A program made the translations under genes and the position numbers. A stretch of DNA of 64,000 nt from JAITWN01 sp050486285. Lineage in GTDB: Bacteria; Pseudomonadota; Gammaproteobacteria; SZUA-140. Below, piece by piece: positions 6,656-16,364 of the stretch (position 1 is its first letter; every line of letters begins with the position of its first letter). Under the pieces are notes generated by a model. That model did no database searches and was not told the DNA's origin. It saw only the letters and a program-made list of their open reading frames with translations. The stretch is from NCBI GenBank assembly GCA_050486285.1, contig JBJHCZ010000001.1:310001-374000 (forward strand), written 5' to 3'.

Positions 6656-7212
6656 TCAGGGCTTCGTCACCTGGTCTGTGACTCGCTTTACCCATGACCG
6701 GGCAGGCATGACTGCGTCGGGGCCGGAGAGCTGGTTGATCAATGCCAGAATTTTCATGGTGTCCTCGTCCGGACTACTTGCCATGACGACCTGTGGAAAA
6801 TTCTGCATGCGCCAGCCCTTAGGGAAAGTGACGACGAATTCCAGCTCGGGATGCAGAAAATGGTTGTCCTCGAAGTATCCCTGTCAAAGGCATTGGGGGT
6901 CGGGTCATCGATTACGTTGAATGACCAGGGCAGCGATGGGCGTTCCGAGTAGGCAGCCAGTTGCAAGCCCAGTCCCTGCACGTATTGCTGCAGAGCGGCA
7001 TCATCGACCAGGCCGATTGATTTTTCGACGCCTGCCGCGCCCTCGGCGCCCATCGCGATTTCCTGCTCCTCGCTGATGAGCATGAACTCCCGCTCGCCAC
7101 TGACCGGATTGACGGCGCAGCCCGGTAACAGGATAAGACTCATGACCACACCAGCGAGGAAGCGGGTCAAGTATTTCCGGCAGATCGTGATCACCCTGGG
7201 AGCCCCTGACAT
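6656..7212 (-). pseudogene. M48-family metalloprotease lipoprotein, internally deleted and frameshifted
   Basis: The first part (7212 down to about 6880) encodes a normal start for a periplasmic M48 peptidase: a lipoprotein signal with lipobox LLPGC, then VNPVSGEREFMLISEEQEIAMG and WSFNVIDDPTPNAF. At this point, where the family continues with the peptidase core including HEXXH, the sequence jumps. A second reading frame then continues GYFEDNHFLHPELEFVVTFP, KGWRMQNFPQVVMASS and so on to VTDQVTKP and a TGA at 6656. That second piece matches the C-terminal domain of the same family. The catalytic domain has therefore been lost by an internal deletion that also shifted the frame. The remaining open frame of 152 codons ends in unrelated residues. 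It cannot encode an active protease. Confidence 0.8.
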
Positions 7213-7338
7213 CTGGCGGCATGAGTGCGCCTGATGTCAGGCAAGGATGCGCTGGATTCTCTCTCAGGTTAGTTCGTTTCCGTACATAGTCGATTGGCGA
7301 GTCCGCGATCTGTTGCCGTCAGCGGACCCTTCATTCAA

Positions 7339-8160
7339 CTATTTGTCCCGCAACAACTCGTTGATCCCCACTTTTGATCGCGTCTTCTCATCCACCTGCT
7401 TGATGATCACCGCGCAATAGAGACTGTGACTGCCGTCCTTCGCCGGCAGGCTCCCCGGTACGACGACCGCGCCGGGCGGCACCTTGCCATAGCTGACCTC
7501 GCCGGTCATGCGGTTGTAGATCTTGGTGCTCTGTCCTATGTAGACGCCCATCGACACCACCGCGCCCTGGCCGACGATGACGCCCTCGACGATCTCCGAA
7601 CGCGCGCCGATGAAGCAGTCGTCCTCGATGATGGTCGGGTTGGCCTGCAAGGGTTCGAGCACGCCGCCGATGCCGACGCCGCCTGACAGGTGCACATTCC
7701 TGCCGATCTGCGCGCAGGAACCGACCGTCGCCCAGGTGTCGACCATCGTGCCGGAATCGACATAGGCGCCGATGTTGACGTAGGAGGGCATCAGCACGAC
7801 GCCGGGCGCGATATAGGCGCCCTTGCGCGCGCTCGCCGGCGGCACGACGCGGACGCCCGATTCGCGGAAGTCGCGCGGACTCGCCGCGGCATACTTGGCG
7901 TCGACCTTGTCGTAGTAGTTCGTGAAGCCGCCCTTCATGAAGCGGTTGTCCTCGATGCGGAACGACAGCAGCACGGCCTTCTTCAACCACTGGTTGGTGA
8001 TCCAGCCGTCGTCGGTCTTCTCGGCAACGCGCAGCAGGCCGCGGTCGAGTTGGTCGATGACCTCGCCGACGGCCTCCTTGACATGCGTGTCGACGGTGCG
8101 CGGCGTGATATCCGCGCGACGCTCGAAGGCCTCGTCGATGATCTTCTGCAGGTCGTTCAT
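7339..8160 (-). CDS. dapD: 2,3,4,5-tetrahydropyridine-2,6-dicarboxylate N-succinyltransferase
   Basis: This 273-residue enzyme succinylates tetrahydrodipicolinate in the succinylase branch of lysine and diaminopimelate synthesis. The left-handed beta-helix hexapeptide repeats are visible (GVVLMPSYVNIGAYVDSGTMVDTWATVGSCAQIGRNVHLSGG), as is the helical N-terminal domain (MNDLQKIIDEAFERR). The length matches E. coli DapD (274). The start at 8160 is chosen for its TATGGAGAAC ribosome site; the longer open frame runs into a palindrome. It is downstream of dapC, which catalyses the next step, and probably cotranscribed with it across the palindrome at 8189-8221. Confidence 0.96.
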   Translation of the reverse strand: MNDLQKIIDEAFERRADITPRTVDTHVKEAVGEVIDQLDRGLLRVAEKTDDGWITNQWLKKAVLLSFRIEDNRFMKGGFTNYYDKVDAKYAAASPRDFRESGVRVVPPASARKGAYIAPGVVLMPSYVNIGAYVDSGTMVDTWATVGSCAQIGRNVHLSGGVGIGGVLEPLQANPTIIEDDCFIGARSEIVEGVIVGQGAVVSMGVYIGQSTKIYNRMTGEVSYGKVPPGAVVVPGSLPAKDGSHSLYCAVIIKQVDEKTRSKVGINELLRDK

Positions 8161-8188
8161 AGCAAGTTCTCCATAGTTAACCCCCATT

Positions 8189-8221
8189 GGGGTCAGAGTA
8201 GACTACGTCTACTCTGACCCC
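8189..8221. repeat. Type A GGGGTCAGAG palindrome between dapC and dapD
   Basis: Two 15-bp arms (GGGGTCAGAGTAGAC and its complement) with a 3-base centre. On the minus strand the left arm supplies codons GGG TCA GAG TAG, i.e. the last three residues (GSE) and the stop of dapC. No U-run follows, so terminator function is doubtful. Confidence 0.92.
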
Positions 8222-9402
8222 GAAAAACAGCGGATGCGTTCAGCGGCGTCGATGCAATCCTCGAGCGGGGCGACCAGCGCGATGCGGACGCGGCCGGTGC
8301 CGGGATTGACGCCGCGGCTCTCGCGCGACAGATATCGGCCGGGCAGCACGGTAACGCTTTCCTTGCGGTACAGTTCGCGCGCGAAGGCCTCGTCATCGCC
8401 GCCGGGCACGCGCGGCCACAGGTAGAAGCCGCCGGCGGGGCGTTCGCACGCGAGTACGCCGTCGAGCGCGCCGAGCACCGCGTCGAACTTTTCGCGATAG
8501 CGCGCGCGATTCTCGCGCACATGCGCCTCGTCGTTCCACGCGGCGATGCTCGCGGCCTGGGTCGGCAGCGGCATCGAGCAGCCGTGATAGGTGCGGTAGC
8601 GCAGGAAGCGCGCGAGGACATCGGCGTCGCCGGCGACGAAGCCGGAGCGCAGCCCCGGCGCGCTCGAGCGCTTCGACAGGCTGTGGAACACGATACACCT
8701 TTTATACGCATCGTTGCCGCACGCAGCCGCGGCCTGCAGCAGGCCCGGCGGCGGTGCGGCCTCATCGGGATACAACTCCGAATAACACTCGTCGGAGGCG
8801 ATGAGGAAATCGTGACGCTCGGCGAGCGCGATCAGCGCTTGCAGTGCATTGATGTCCATGACCGCGCCGCCCGGATTCCCCGGCGTACATATATAGAGTA
8901 GCCGGCAGCGCCGCCACTGTTCATCCGATACCGAAGAAAAATCCGGCAAGCCATTGTCTTTATTGTTGATATAAACCGGTTCCGCGCCGGCCAGCAGCGC
9001 CGCGCCCTCGTAGATCTGGTAGAACGGATTCGGCATCATGACGAGCGGTTGACCGCTGCGGTCGACGACCGCCTGCGCGATCGCGAACAGCGCCTCGCGC
9101 GTGCCGTTGACCGGCAGCACATGACGCCCGGGATCGACGCTCTCGCCCGGCAGGCCGAAGCGCCGGCACAGCCATGCAGCGATCGCCTCGCGCAGCGGCG
9201 CGCCGCCGCGCGTCGTCGGATAGCGCGACAACTGGTGCAGGTGCGCGATGATCGCGTCGGCGATGAACGACGGCGGCTGATGCCGCGGCTCGCCGATCGC
9301 GAGACTGACCGGCGCGCCGTCGCCGCCGGGCGCGATGCCGTCGAGCAGACGCGACAGGCGCTCGAACGGGTAGGCCTGGAGGCGGTCGATGTCCGGGTTC
9401 AT
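8209..9402 (-). CDS. dapC: N-succinyldiaminopimelate aminotransferase
   Basis: This 397-residue PLP-dependent class I aminotransferase starts MNPDIDRLQAYPFERLSRLL. It has SLAIGEPRHQPP near the N terminus, NPFYQIYEGAALLAGA, the CTPGNPGGAVM loop, the cofactor aspartate in ASDECYSELY, and the Schiff-base lysine in FHSLSKRSSAPGLRSG. Adjacent dapD catalyses the preceding reaction, so DapC of the lysine pathway is the best call. The ATG at 9402 is used because the upstream in-frame extension (to 9462) is unlike the family. The last three residues and the stop codon are contributed by an inserted palindrome. Confidence 0.92.
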   Translation of the reverse strand: MNPDIDRLQAYPFERLSRLLDGIAPGGDGAPVSLAIGEPRHQPPSFIADAIIAHLHQLSRYPTTRGGAPLREAIAAWLCRRFGLPGESVDPGRHVLPVNGTREALFAIAQAVVDRSGQPLVMMPNPFYQIYEGAALLAGAEPVYINNKDNGLPDFSSVSDEQWRRCRLLYICTPGNPGGAVMDINALQALIALAERHDFLIASDECYSELYPDEAAPPPGLLQAAAACGNDAYKRCIVFHSLSKRSSAPGLRSGFVAGDADVLARFLRYRTYHGCSMPLPTQAASIAAWNDEAHVRENRARYREKFDAVLGALDGVLACERPAGGFYLWPRVPGGDDEAFARELYRKESVTVLPGRYLSRESRGVNPGTGRVRIALVAPLEDCIDAAERIRCFSGSE

Positions 9403-9508
9403 GGCGGGCGGATCGTTCGGGGAAAGATCCCAAGTATACGGTGATCGGGCCTGTGCGTCCAAGGTGTGTCGGTGGTCGAGAGGGTGGCGGCCGATAGCGA
9501 AAACCGGT

Positions 9509-9625
9509 CTCCGGCGCGCGTGCCCTATCGTCCGTCCCTGACCTTCGGCCGCAGGGATGCGGCCGTGAGCTACACGGACGTATTTACGCGCGTCAGGGAC
9601 GGACGATAGGGCATGCGCGCCGGAG
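9509..9625. repeat. Large palindrome with CAGGGATG-type core between dapC and pyrG
   Basis: Outer arms of 34 bp pair with a single mismatch (left arm from CTCCGGCGCGCGTGCC, right arm ending GCATGCGCGCCGGAG). The interior GGCCGCAGGGATGCGGCC followed by TACACGGACGTATTTACG matches the interior of the element at 379-472, whereas the outer arms are unrelated. It fills most of the 311-base divergent gap between dapC and pyrG. Confidence 0.85.
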
Positions 9626-9635
9626 CACCTTTACG

Positions 9636-9664
9636 TTGAGGATTCCCCCCCGTTCTGGTAACGT
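9636..9664 (+). promoter_or_regulatory. Candidate sigma-70 promoter of pyrG
   Basis: TTGAGG (9636-9641), a 17-base spacer and TAACGT (9659-9664) preceded by TGG, giving an extended -10. It lies 50 bases before the pyrG start, immediately after the palindrome. The -10 hexamer matches consensus at only three positions. Confidence 0.4.
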
Positions 9665-9713
9665 ACCGGTCAGCCAGGGTTTGGCTGCGGTTCTCACGAT
9701 TTACCGGGATTTC

Positions 9714-11363
9714 ATGACCAAGTTCATCTTCGTTACCGGCGGTGTCGTTTCCTCTCTCGGGAAAGGCATCGCCTCCGCCTGTCTCGGTACGATTCTCGAA
9801 GCGCGCGGCCTCAAGGTCACGCTGATCAAGCTGGATCCGTACATCAACGTCGACCCCGGCACGATGAGCCCGTTTCAGCACGGCGAGGTCTTCGTCACCG
9901 ATGACGGCGCCGAGACCGACCTCGACCTCGGCCACTACGAGCGTTTCGTGCGCGCGCGCATGACGCGGCGCAACAATTTCACCACCGGGCGCATTTACGA
10001 GAACGTGATCCGCAAGGAACGCCGCGGCGACTATCTCGGCGCGACCGTGCAGGTGATCCCGCATATCACCGACGAGATCAAGCGTTGCATCCGCGAAGGG
10101 GCAGGCGATGCCGATATCGCGCTGGTCGAGATCGGCGGCACCGTCGGCGACATCGAGTCCCTGCCGTTCCTCGAGGCGATCCGCCAGCTCGGCATCGAGA
10201 TCGGCCATGACAACGCGCTGTATATCCATTTGACGCTGGTGCCGTACATCCCGGCCGCCGGCGAGATCAAGACCAAGCCGACCCAGCACTCGGTCAAGGA
10301 GCTGCTGTCGATCGGCATCCAGCCCGACGTGCTGATGTGCCGCAGCGATCGCCCGTTGCCGGCCGACGAGCGGCGCAAGATCGCGTTGTTCACGAACGTA
10401 CGCGAAGAAGCGGTGATCTCGGCGATTGATGTCGACAGCATCTACAAGATCCCGCTGCTGCTGCACGAGCAGGGCCTCGACACGATCGTCACCGACAAGC
10501 TCAGGATCGACGCGCCGATGGCCGATCTTTCCGACTGGCAGGCGATCGTCGACAGCATTGAACACCCGGAAGGGGAGGTCACGATCGCGCTGGTCGGCAA
10601 GTACACTGACCTGACCGACGCCTACAAGTCGCTGTCCGAGGCGCTGATCCATGCCGGCATCAGGAATCGCGTGCGCACGCGAATCCGCTATGTCGATGCC
10701 GAGCAGCTCGAGCGCCAGGGCACGGGCGTGCTCGACGACGTCGACGCGATCCTCGTCGCCGGCGGCTTCGGCGAGCGCGGCATCGAGGGCAAGATCGCCG
10801 CGGTGCGCCACGCGCGCGAACGCAGCGTGCCGTACCTTGGTATCTGCCTCGGCATGCAGGTCGCGGTCATCGAGTATGCGCGCAACAAGGCCGGACTCGC
10901 GGGCGCGCACAGCACCGAGTTCCAGCGCGATACCCCGCATCCGGTCATTGCGCTGGTCACCGAATGGACGACCTCGCAGGGCGCGATCGAGCGCCGCAGC
11001 GCCGAATCGAATCTCGGCGGCACGATGCGGGTCGGCGCGCAGCCCTGCCGGCTCGCGCCGGGCTCGCTCGCGCGTGAACTCTACGGCGCCGACGAGATCT
11101 CCGAGCGCCATCGCCATCGCTATGAGGTCAACCAGAACTACATCGCGACGCTGGAGCAGGCCGGCCTGCGCTTCTCCGGGCGCTCGCTCGACGGCCGCCT
11201 CGTCGAGATCATCGAGCTGCCGGATCATCCGTGGTTCCTCGCCAGCCAGTTCCACCCCGAGTTCACGTCGAACCCGCGTGACGGCCATCCGCTGTTCACC
11301 GGCTTCGTCCGCACCGCGCGCGCGCTGGCCGGCGAGCGCGGGCGCCGGGTCTCGCGCGCATGA
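9714..11363 (+). CDS. pyrG: CTP synthase
   Basis: This 549-residue enzyme makes CTP from UTP, ATP and glutamine. The N-terminal synthase domain opens MTKFIFVTGGVVSSLGKGI and continues LKVTLIKLDPYINVDPGTMSPFQHGEVFVTDDGAETDLDLGHYERF. The C-terminal class I glutaminase domain (from about residue 290) contains the nucleophile cysteine in YLGICLGMQ (around residue 380) and the catalytic HPEFTSNP near the end. Length is normal (545 in E. coli). ATG 9714 is used because the upstream open frame is not conserved. Its stop overlaps the kdsA start (ATGA), so pyrG and kdsA are translationally coupled. Confidence 0.98.
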   Translation: MTKFIFVTGGVVSSLGKGIASACLGTILEARGLKVTLIKLDPYINVDPGTMSPFQHGEVFVTDDGAETDLDLGHYERFVRARMTRRNNFTTGRIYENVIRKERRGDYLGATVQVIPHITDEIKRCIREGAGDADIALVEIGGTVGDIESLPFLEAIRQLGIEIGHDNALYIHLTLVPYIPAAGEIKTKPTQHSVKELLSIGIQPDVLMCRSDRPLPADERRKIALFTNVREEAVISAIDVDSIYKIPLLLHEQGLDTIVTDKLRIDAPMADLSDWQAIVDSIEHPEGEVTIALVGKYTDLTDAYKSLSEALIHAGIRNRVRTRIRYVDAEQLERQGTGVLDDVDAILVAGGFGERGIEGKIAAVRHARERSVPYLGICLGMQVAVIEYARNKAGLAGAHSTEFQRDTPHPVIALVTEWTTSQGAIERRSAESNLGGTMRVGAQPCRLAPGSLARELYGADEISERHRHRYEVNQNYIATLEQAGLRFSGRSLDGRLVEIIELPDHPWFLASQFHPEFTSNPRDGHPLFTGFVRTARALAGERGRRVSRA

Positions 11364-12193
11364 AGCTCTGCGGCTTCGACGCCGGCCTCGAACATCCGCT
11401 GTTCCTGATCGCCGGCCCCTGCGTCATCGAGAGCGAACAGCTCGCGCTCGACACCGCCGGCGCGCTGAAAGAGATCACCGCGCGCCTCGGCGTGCCGTTC
11501 ATCTACAAGTCGTCCTTCGACAAGGCCAATCGCAGCTCGGGCAAGAGCTTTCGCGGGCGGGGCCTCGACGAGGGGCTCGCGATCCTCGCGAAGGTGCGCA
11601 AGCAGATCGGCGTGCCGGTGCTGACCGATGTCCACGAGGACACGCCGCTCGATCAGGTCGCCGCGGTCGTCGATGTGCTGCAGACGCCGGCCTTCCTGTG
11701 CCGGCAGACCAATTTCATCCGCAACGTCGCCGCGCAGGGCAAGCCGGTCAACATCAAGAAGGGGCAGTTCCTCGCGCCGTGGGACATGAAGCATGTCGTC
11801 GACAAGGCGCGCGAGACCGGCAACGAACAGCTCCTCGTTTGCGAGCGCGGCGTGTCGTTCGGCTATAACACCCTGATCTCCGACATGCGCGGGCTCGCGG
11901 TCATGCGCGAGACCGGCTGCCCGGTCGTGTTCGACGCGACCCACTCGGTGCAGCAGCCGGGCGGGCGCGGCACCAGCTCGGGCGGTCAGCGTGAATTCGT
12001 CCCGGTACTCGCGCGCGCGGCGGTCGCCGCCGGCGTCGCCGGCCTGTTCATGGAGACGCATCCCGACCCCGAAAAGGCGCTGAGCGACGGCCCGAATGCC
12101 TGGCCGCTCGGCCGCCTCGAGGCCCTGCTCGCGACGCTCAGGGAACTCGACGACACGGTCAAGCGTCACGGTTTCAGCGAATCGGATTTCTGA
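11360..12193 (+). CDS. kdsA: 3-deoxy-8-phosphooctulonate (KDO-8-P) synthase
   Basis: This 277-residue enzyme condenses arabinose-5-phosphate and PEP for the KDO of the LPS inner core. Motifs: LFLIAGPCVIESEQLALD, YKSSFDKANRSSGKSFRG, VLTDVHE, FLCRQTNF, NIKKGQFLAPWDM, VFDATHSVQQPGG and FMETHPDPEKALSDGPN. The cysteine in GPCVIES occupies the position that distinguishes metal-dependent KdsA from metal-independent forms such as E. coli, which has asparagine there; I infer the metal-dependent class. Its ATG overlaps the pyrG stop by four bases. A GGGGTCAGAG palindrome lies between it and eno. Confidence 0.97.
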   Translation: MKLCGFDAGLEHPLFLIAGPCVIESEQLALDTAGALKEITARLGVPFIYKSSFDKANRSSGKSFRGRGLDEGLAILAKVRKQIGVPVLTDVHEDTPLDQVAAVVDVLQTPAFLCRQTNFIRNVAAQGKPVNIKKGQFLAPWDMKHVVDKARETGNEQLLVCERGVSFGYNTLISDMRGLAVMRETGCPVVFDATHSVQQPGGRGTSSGGQREFVPVLARAAVAAGVAGLFMETHPDPEKALSDGPNAWPLGRLEALLATLRELDDTVKRHGFSESDF

Positions 12194-12236
12194 TTTCGCC
12201 CCAAACCGCGTAAACTGTGCGCCGTCCAACGAAATC

Positions 12237-12269
12237 GGGGTCAGAGTAGACAGACTCTACTCTGACCCC
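12237..12269. repeat. Type A GGGGTCAGAG palindrome between kdsA and eno
   Basis: GGGGTCAGAGTAGA and its complement (14-bp arms) around a 5-base centre, 43 bases after kdsA and 23 bases before the eno start. Same family as 8189-8221. Confidence 0.92.
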
Positions 12270-12292
12270 GAAGCAACACCGACAGGGAAGCA

Positions 12293-13582
<1,290 letters not shown>

Positions 13583-13591
13583 GGCGCGTTC

Positions 13592-13981
13592 GTGAGCGCC
13601 GGCTCGCTGTCGGCCGGCGCCCGCCCGCGTCGCCGTCCGGCGCGCCGGCAGCGTCGCGAGCGCGGACCGCTGTGGCGCCGCCTCATCGACGGCGACGGCA
13701 CCCGCTTCCTGCGCCTGCTGGTCGCGGTGTTCCTCGTGCTGCTGCTGTTGCTCCAGTTCCGCTTGTGGTTCGGCGACGGCGGCGTCAGCGAGCTGCTGCG
13801 CCTCAAGGCCGAGGTCGAATTGCAGCAGCAGGAGAACGACCGCCTGCGCGAACGCAACGAGGCCCTCGATGCCGAGGTCATGGACCTGAAGCAGGGCGAG
13901 GCCGCAGTCGAGGAACGCGCGCGCCGCGAGCTCGGCATGATCCGCGAGGGCGAGACCTTCTTCCAGGCAGCGCCGGAATGA
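13592..13981 (+). CDS. ftsB: Cell division protein FtsB
   Basis: This 129-residue bitopic membrane protein of the divisome binds FtsL and FtsQ. An unusually long basic cytoplasmic N terminus (ARPRRRPARRQRRERGPLWRR) precedes one membrane span (FLRLLVAVFLVLLLLLQF, about residues 42-60). A leucine-zipper coiled coil follows (LLRLKAEVELQQQENDRLRERNEALDAEVMDLK), then the family ending ARRELGMIREGETFF. The start is GTG at 13592, nine bases after the eno stop. E. coli FtsB has only about 103 residues; the extra length is the N-terminal tail, so a shorter protein from a later start cannot be excluded. The stop overlaps the ispD start (ATGA). Confidence 0.92.
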   Translation: MSAGSLSAGARPRRRPARRQRRERGPLWRRLIDGDGTRFLRLLVAVFLVLLLLLQFRLWFGDGGVSELLRLKAEVELQQQENDRLRERNEALDAEVMDLKQGEAAVEERARRELGMIREGETFFQAAPE

Positions 13982-14682
13982 TCGCCTGGGCCGTGATCCC
14001 CGCGGCCGGCAGCGGCCGCCGCATGGGCGGCGATCGCCCCAAGCAATATCTCCCGCTCGCCGGCAAGACCGTCATCGAACATGTCATCGACCGCTTTGTC
14101 ACGCATACCGCGATCCGCGGCATCGTCGTTGCGCTCGCCGACGGCGATCCGTGGCACGCGCGCCTCGCGCGCGACGGCGAGGTGCCGGTGATGACCGTGC
14201 CCGGCGGCGCCGAGCGCCACCTGTCGGTGCTGAACGCGCTGCATCGCCTGCATGCCCTCGCGAAGCCCGACGACTGGGTGCTGGTCCATGATGCCGCGCG
14301 GCCCTGCCTGCGCGCGGCCGACATCGATCGCCTGATCGAGGAACTGCGCGACCACCCGGTCGGCGGCCTGCTCGGCCTGCCGGTCGCCGACACGCTGAAG
14401 CGCGTCGATCAGGCCCGGGAGGTCATCGCGACGCTGAGTCGGGACAACATCTGGTGCGCGTCGACGCCGCAGATGTTCCGCCACGGCGAGCTGACCGCGG
14501 CGATCGAACGGGCGGTGCGCGAGCAGGTCACGGTCACCGACGAGGCGGCCGCGATCGAGCGCACCGCGCGCATGCCGCGCATGGTCATGGGCAGCCCGGA
14601 CAATATCAAGATCACCCGACCGGCCGATCTCGCGCTGGCCGAGCAGTTCCTGCGCCACCAGGCGCTGGAGGCCTTACGCTGA
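13978..14682 (+). CDS. ispD: 2-C-methyl-D-erythritol 4-phosphate cytidylyltransferase
   Basis: This 234-residue enzyme of the MEP isoprenoid pathway forms CDP-methylerythritol. The nucleotide-binding N terminus WAVIPAAGSGRRMGGDRPKQYLPLAGKTVIEHVI is diagnostic, followed by VLVHDAARPCLRAADID and ASTPQMFRHGELTAAI. It overlaps ftsB by four bases and ispF by one base (TGATG), so the three are translationally coupled. These IspD and IspF products feed the same pathway that supplies precursors for the hopanoid genes at 22-25 kb. Confidence 0.97.
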   Translation: MIAWAVIPAAGSGRRMGGDRPKQYLPLAGKTVIEHVIDRFVTHTAIRGIVVALADGDPWHARLARDGEVPVMTVPGGAERHLSVLNALHRLHALAKPDDWVLVHDAARPCLRAADIDRLIEELRDHPVGGLLGLPVADTLKRVDQAREVIATLSRDNIWCASTPQMFRHGELTAAIERAVREQVTVTDEAAAIERTARMPRMVMGSPDNIKITRPADLALAEQFLRHQALEALR

Positions 14683-15152
14683 TGCGCATCGGCTGCGGCT
14701 TCGACGCCCATCGTTTCGCGCCGGGCCGGCGGCTGGTCCTCGGCGGCGTCGAGATCCCGCACGACCAGGGCATGCTCGCCCATTCCGACGGCGACGTGCT
14801 GATCCATGCGCTGTGCGACGCGCTGCTCGGCGCCGCCGGGCTCGGCGACCTCGGCCGGCATTTCCCGGACAACGACCCGGCGTACAAGGATCTCGACAGC
14901 CGCGTGCTGCTGCGCCGCATCGTCGCGATGCTGCTCGACCGCGACTGTCGCGTCGTCAACGCCGACATGACCGTGATCGCCCAGGCGCCGAAGCTCGCGC
15001 CGCATGTCCCGCAGATGATCGAAAACCTCGCCGCCGACCTCGGCGTCGATCCAGCGCAGGTCAATATCAAGGCGACGACGACGGAAGGCATGGGATTCAC
15101 CGGCCGCGGCGAAGGCATCGCCGCGCAGGCGGTCGCGCTGGTTTCAAAATAA
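14682..15152 (+). CDS. ispF: 2-C-methyl-D-erythritol 2,4-cyclodiphosphate synthase
   Basis: This 156-residue trimeric metal enzyme of the MEP pathway has the signature MRIGCGFDAHRF, the Zn-ligand region LAHSDGDVLIHALCDALLGAAGLGDLGRHFPDNDPAYKD, and the C-terminal KATTTEGMGFTGRGEGIAAQAVAL. Length matches the family. It starts on the last base of the ispD stop codon. A type B palindrome begins six bases after its stop, in the convergent gap with the DAHP synthase gene. Confidence 0.98.
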   Translation: MRIGCGFDAHRFAPGRRLVLGGVEIPHDQGMLAHSDGDVLIHALCDALLGAAGLGDLGRHFPDNDPAYKDLDSRVLLRRIVAMLLDRDCRVVNADMTVIAQAPKLAPHVPQMIENLAADLGVDPAQVNIKATTTEGMGFTGRGEGIAAQAVALVSK

Positions 15153-15158
15153 CGCTAT

Positions 15159-15229
15159 GGGGTCAGAGTCGTTTGATCCGTGGGCAATGCCAACCCTGCC
15201 CGTTGTGGTGATCAAACGACTCTGACCCC
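15159..15229. repeat. Type B GGGGTCAGAG palindrome between ispF and DAHP synthase gene
   Basis: Perfect 20-bp inverted arms GGGGTCAGAGTCGTTTGATC separated by a 31-base unrelated spacer, lying in a convergent gap. On the minus strand the element provides the last residues GVRVV and the TGA stop of the DAHP synthase gene. Confidence 0.93.
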
Positions 15230-16330
15230 GCTGACCAGCATCGACCGCCGCTCATACGCCTCGCGGGCGATGCGGATGTCTTCGAGATAGACCGGCAGCT
15301 CGTTCAGCAACAGCGCCTGCGGCCCGTCGACGAGGGCCTTCGCGGGATGCGGGTGAAAATCGACGAGGATCATGTTGGCGCCGGCGATGACGCCCTGCGC
15401 GGTGACATGCATGATGTCGAGCAGGCCTTCGGGGCCGGTCGCGCGGGTGCCGACCGAGTGCGACGGATCGATGCACACCGGCATGCGCGTCAGACGCTTG
15501 ATGACCGGCACATGCGCGAAGTCGACGAAATTGCGGTGCGGGTCGCCCATGTTGGTCTTCATGCCGCGCAGGCCGAAGATCACCTTGCGGTTGCCTTCGC
15601 TCGCCAGATACTCGGCCGCGTTCAGCGATTCCTCCAGCGTGATGCCGAAGCCGCGCTTCAGCAGCACCGGGAACTCGTGCTGGCGACCGACGTTCTTCAG
15701 CAGCTCGAAGTTCTGCGTATTGCGCGTGCCGATCTGCAGCATGATCCCGGTCGGGTTGCCGGTCTGCTCGAGCGCGGCGCGGATCTCGTCGATGTGATCC
15801 TCGTGCGTGATCTCCATCGCGATGCACTTGATGCCGTACTTGCCGGCGAGTTCGAACACATAGGGCAGGCAGTCCTTGCCGTGACCCTGGAACGAATACG
15901 GGTTGGTGCGCGGCTTGTAGGCGCCCATGCGCGTGCAGACCTGGCCGTGGTCGCGCAGCGCCTTCATCATCTCCTCGACATGCGCCGGATTGTCGACCGC
16001 GCACAGCCCGGCAAACACATGCAGCGTGTCCTGGCCGAAGTGCAGGCCGTTGTATTCGAACGAGGTCGAGCGATTGTCGCCCTTGTGGCGGCCGAGCACG
16101 CGATACTCCTCGGACACCCGCACGACGCGCTCCACGCAGGGCAGGGCGGCCATGTCGGCCTCGACGAGCGTCAGCGTGTCGCCGACCAGATAGATCTCGG
16201 TCAGCGTCTGCAGCGTGCCGACCTCCTGGTGCACCCGCGCCTGGATATTCGGCAGGTGGGACAGGTAGTCCATCAGCTTGCGGAATTCCGCGCTGCTCTT
16301 GTCGGTGTTCGGGGCGAGGATCAGGATCAT
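15212..16330 (-). CDS. 3-deoxy-7-phosphoheptulonate synthase, divergent type I-beta
   Basis: This 372-residue protein has an N-terminal ferredoxin-like regulatory domain (about 1-85) and a TIM-barrel DAHP synthase domain with GAYKPRTNPYSFQGHG, MLQIGTRNTQNFELLKNVG, PVLLKRGFGITLEESLNAAEYL and CIDPSHSVGTR. DAHP synthase commits PEP and erythrose-4-phosphate to aromatic synthesis. It is unusual: the normally conserved GPCSVE block reads FAGLCAVDNPAH, so one PEP-binding element is altered. A more typical paralogue lies at 37040-38059 within the aromatic operon. The gene stands alone, has a TATAAT box 35 bases upstream of its start, and ends in residues supplied by an inserted palindrome. Function as DAHP synthase is likely but a changed substrate or regulation is possible. 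Confidence 0.85.
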   Translation of the reverse strand: MILILAPNTDKSSAEFRKLMDYLSHLPNIQARVHQEVGTLQTLTEIYLVGDTLTLVEADMAALPCVERVVRVSEEYRVLGRHKGDNRSTSFEYNGLHFGQDTLHVFAGLCAVDNPAHVEEMMKALRDHGQVCTRMGAYKPRTNPYSFQGHGKDCLPYVFELAGKYGIKCIAMEITHEDHIDEIRAALEQTGNPTGIMLQIGTRNTQNFELLKNVGRQHEFPVLLKRGFGITLEESLNAAEYLASEGNRKVIFGLRGMKTNMGDPHRNFVDFAHVPVIKRLTRMPVCIDPSHSVGTRATGPEGLLDIMHVTAQGVIAGANMILVDFHPHPAKALVDGPQALLLNELPVYLEDIRIAREAYERRSMLVSGVRVV

Positions 16331-16364
16331 GGCTGGGAAACGGTCCGGCTATACGAGTGGGGCC

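Noticed and set aside
15212..15229. Frameshift at the end of the DAHP synthase gene
   Set aside because: The odd C terminus is explained by the inserted palindrome, which supplies in-frame codons and a stop; the catalytic domain is complete.
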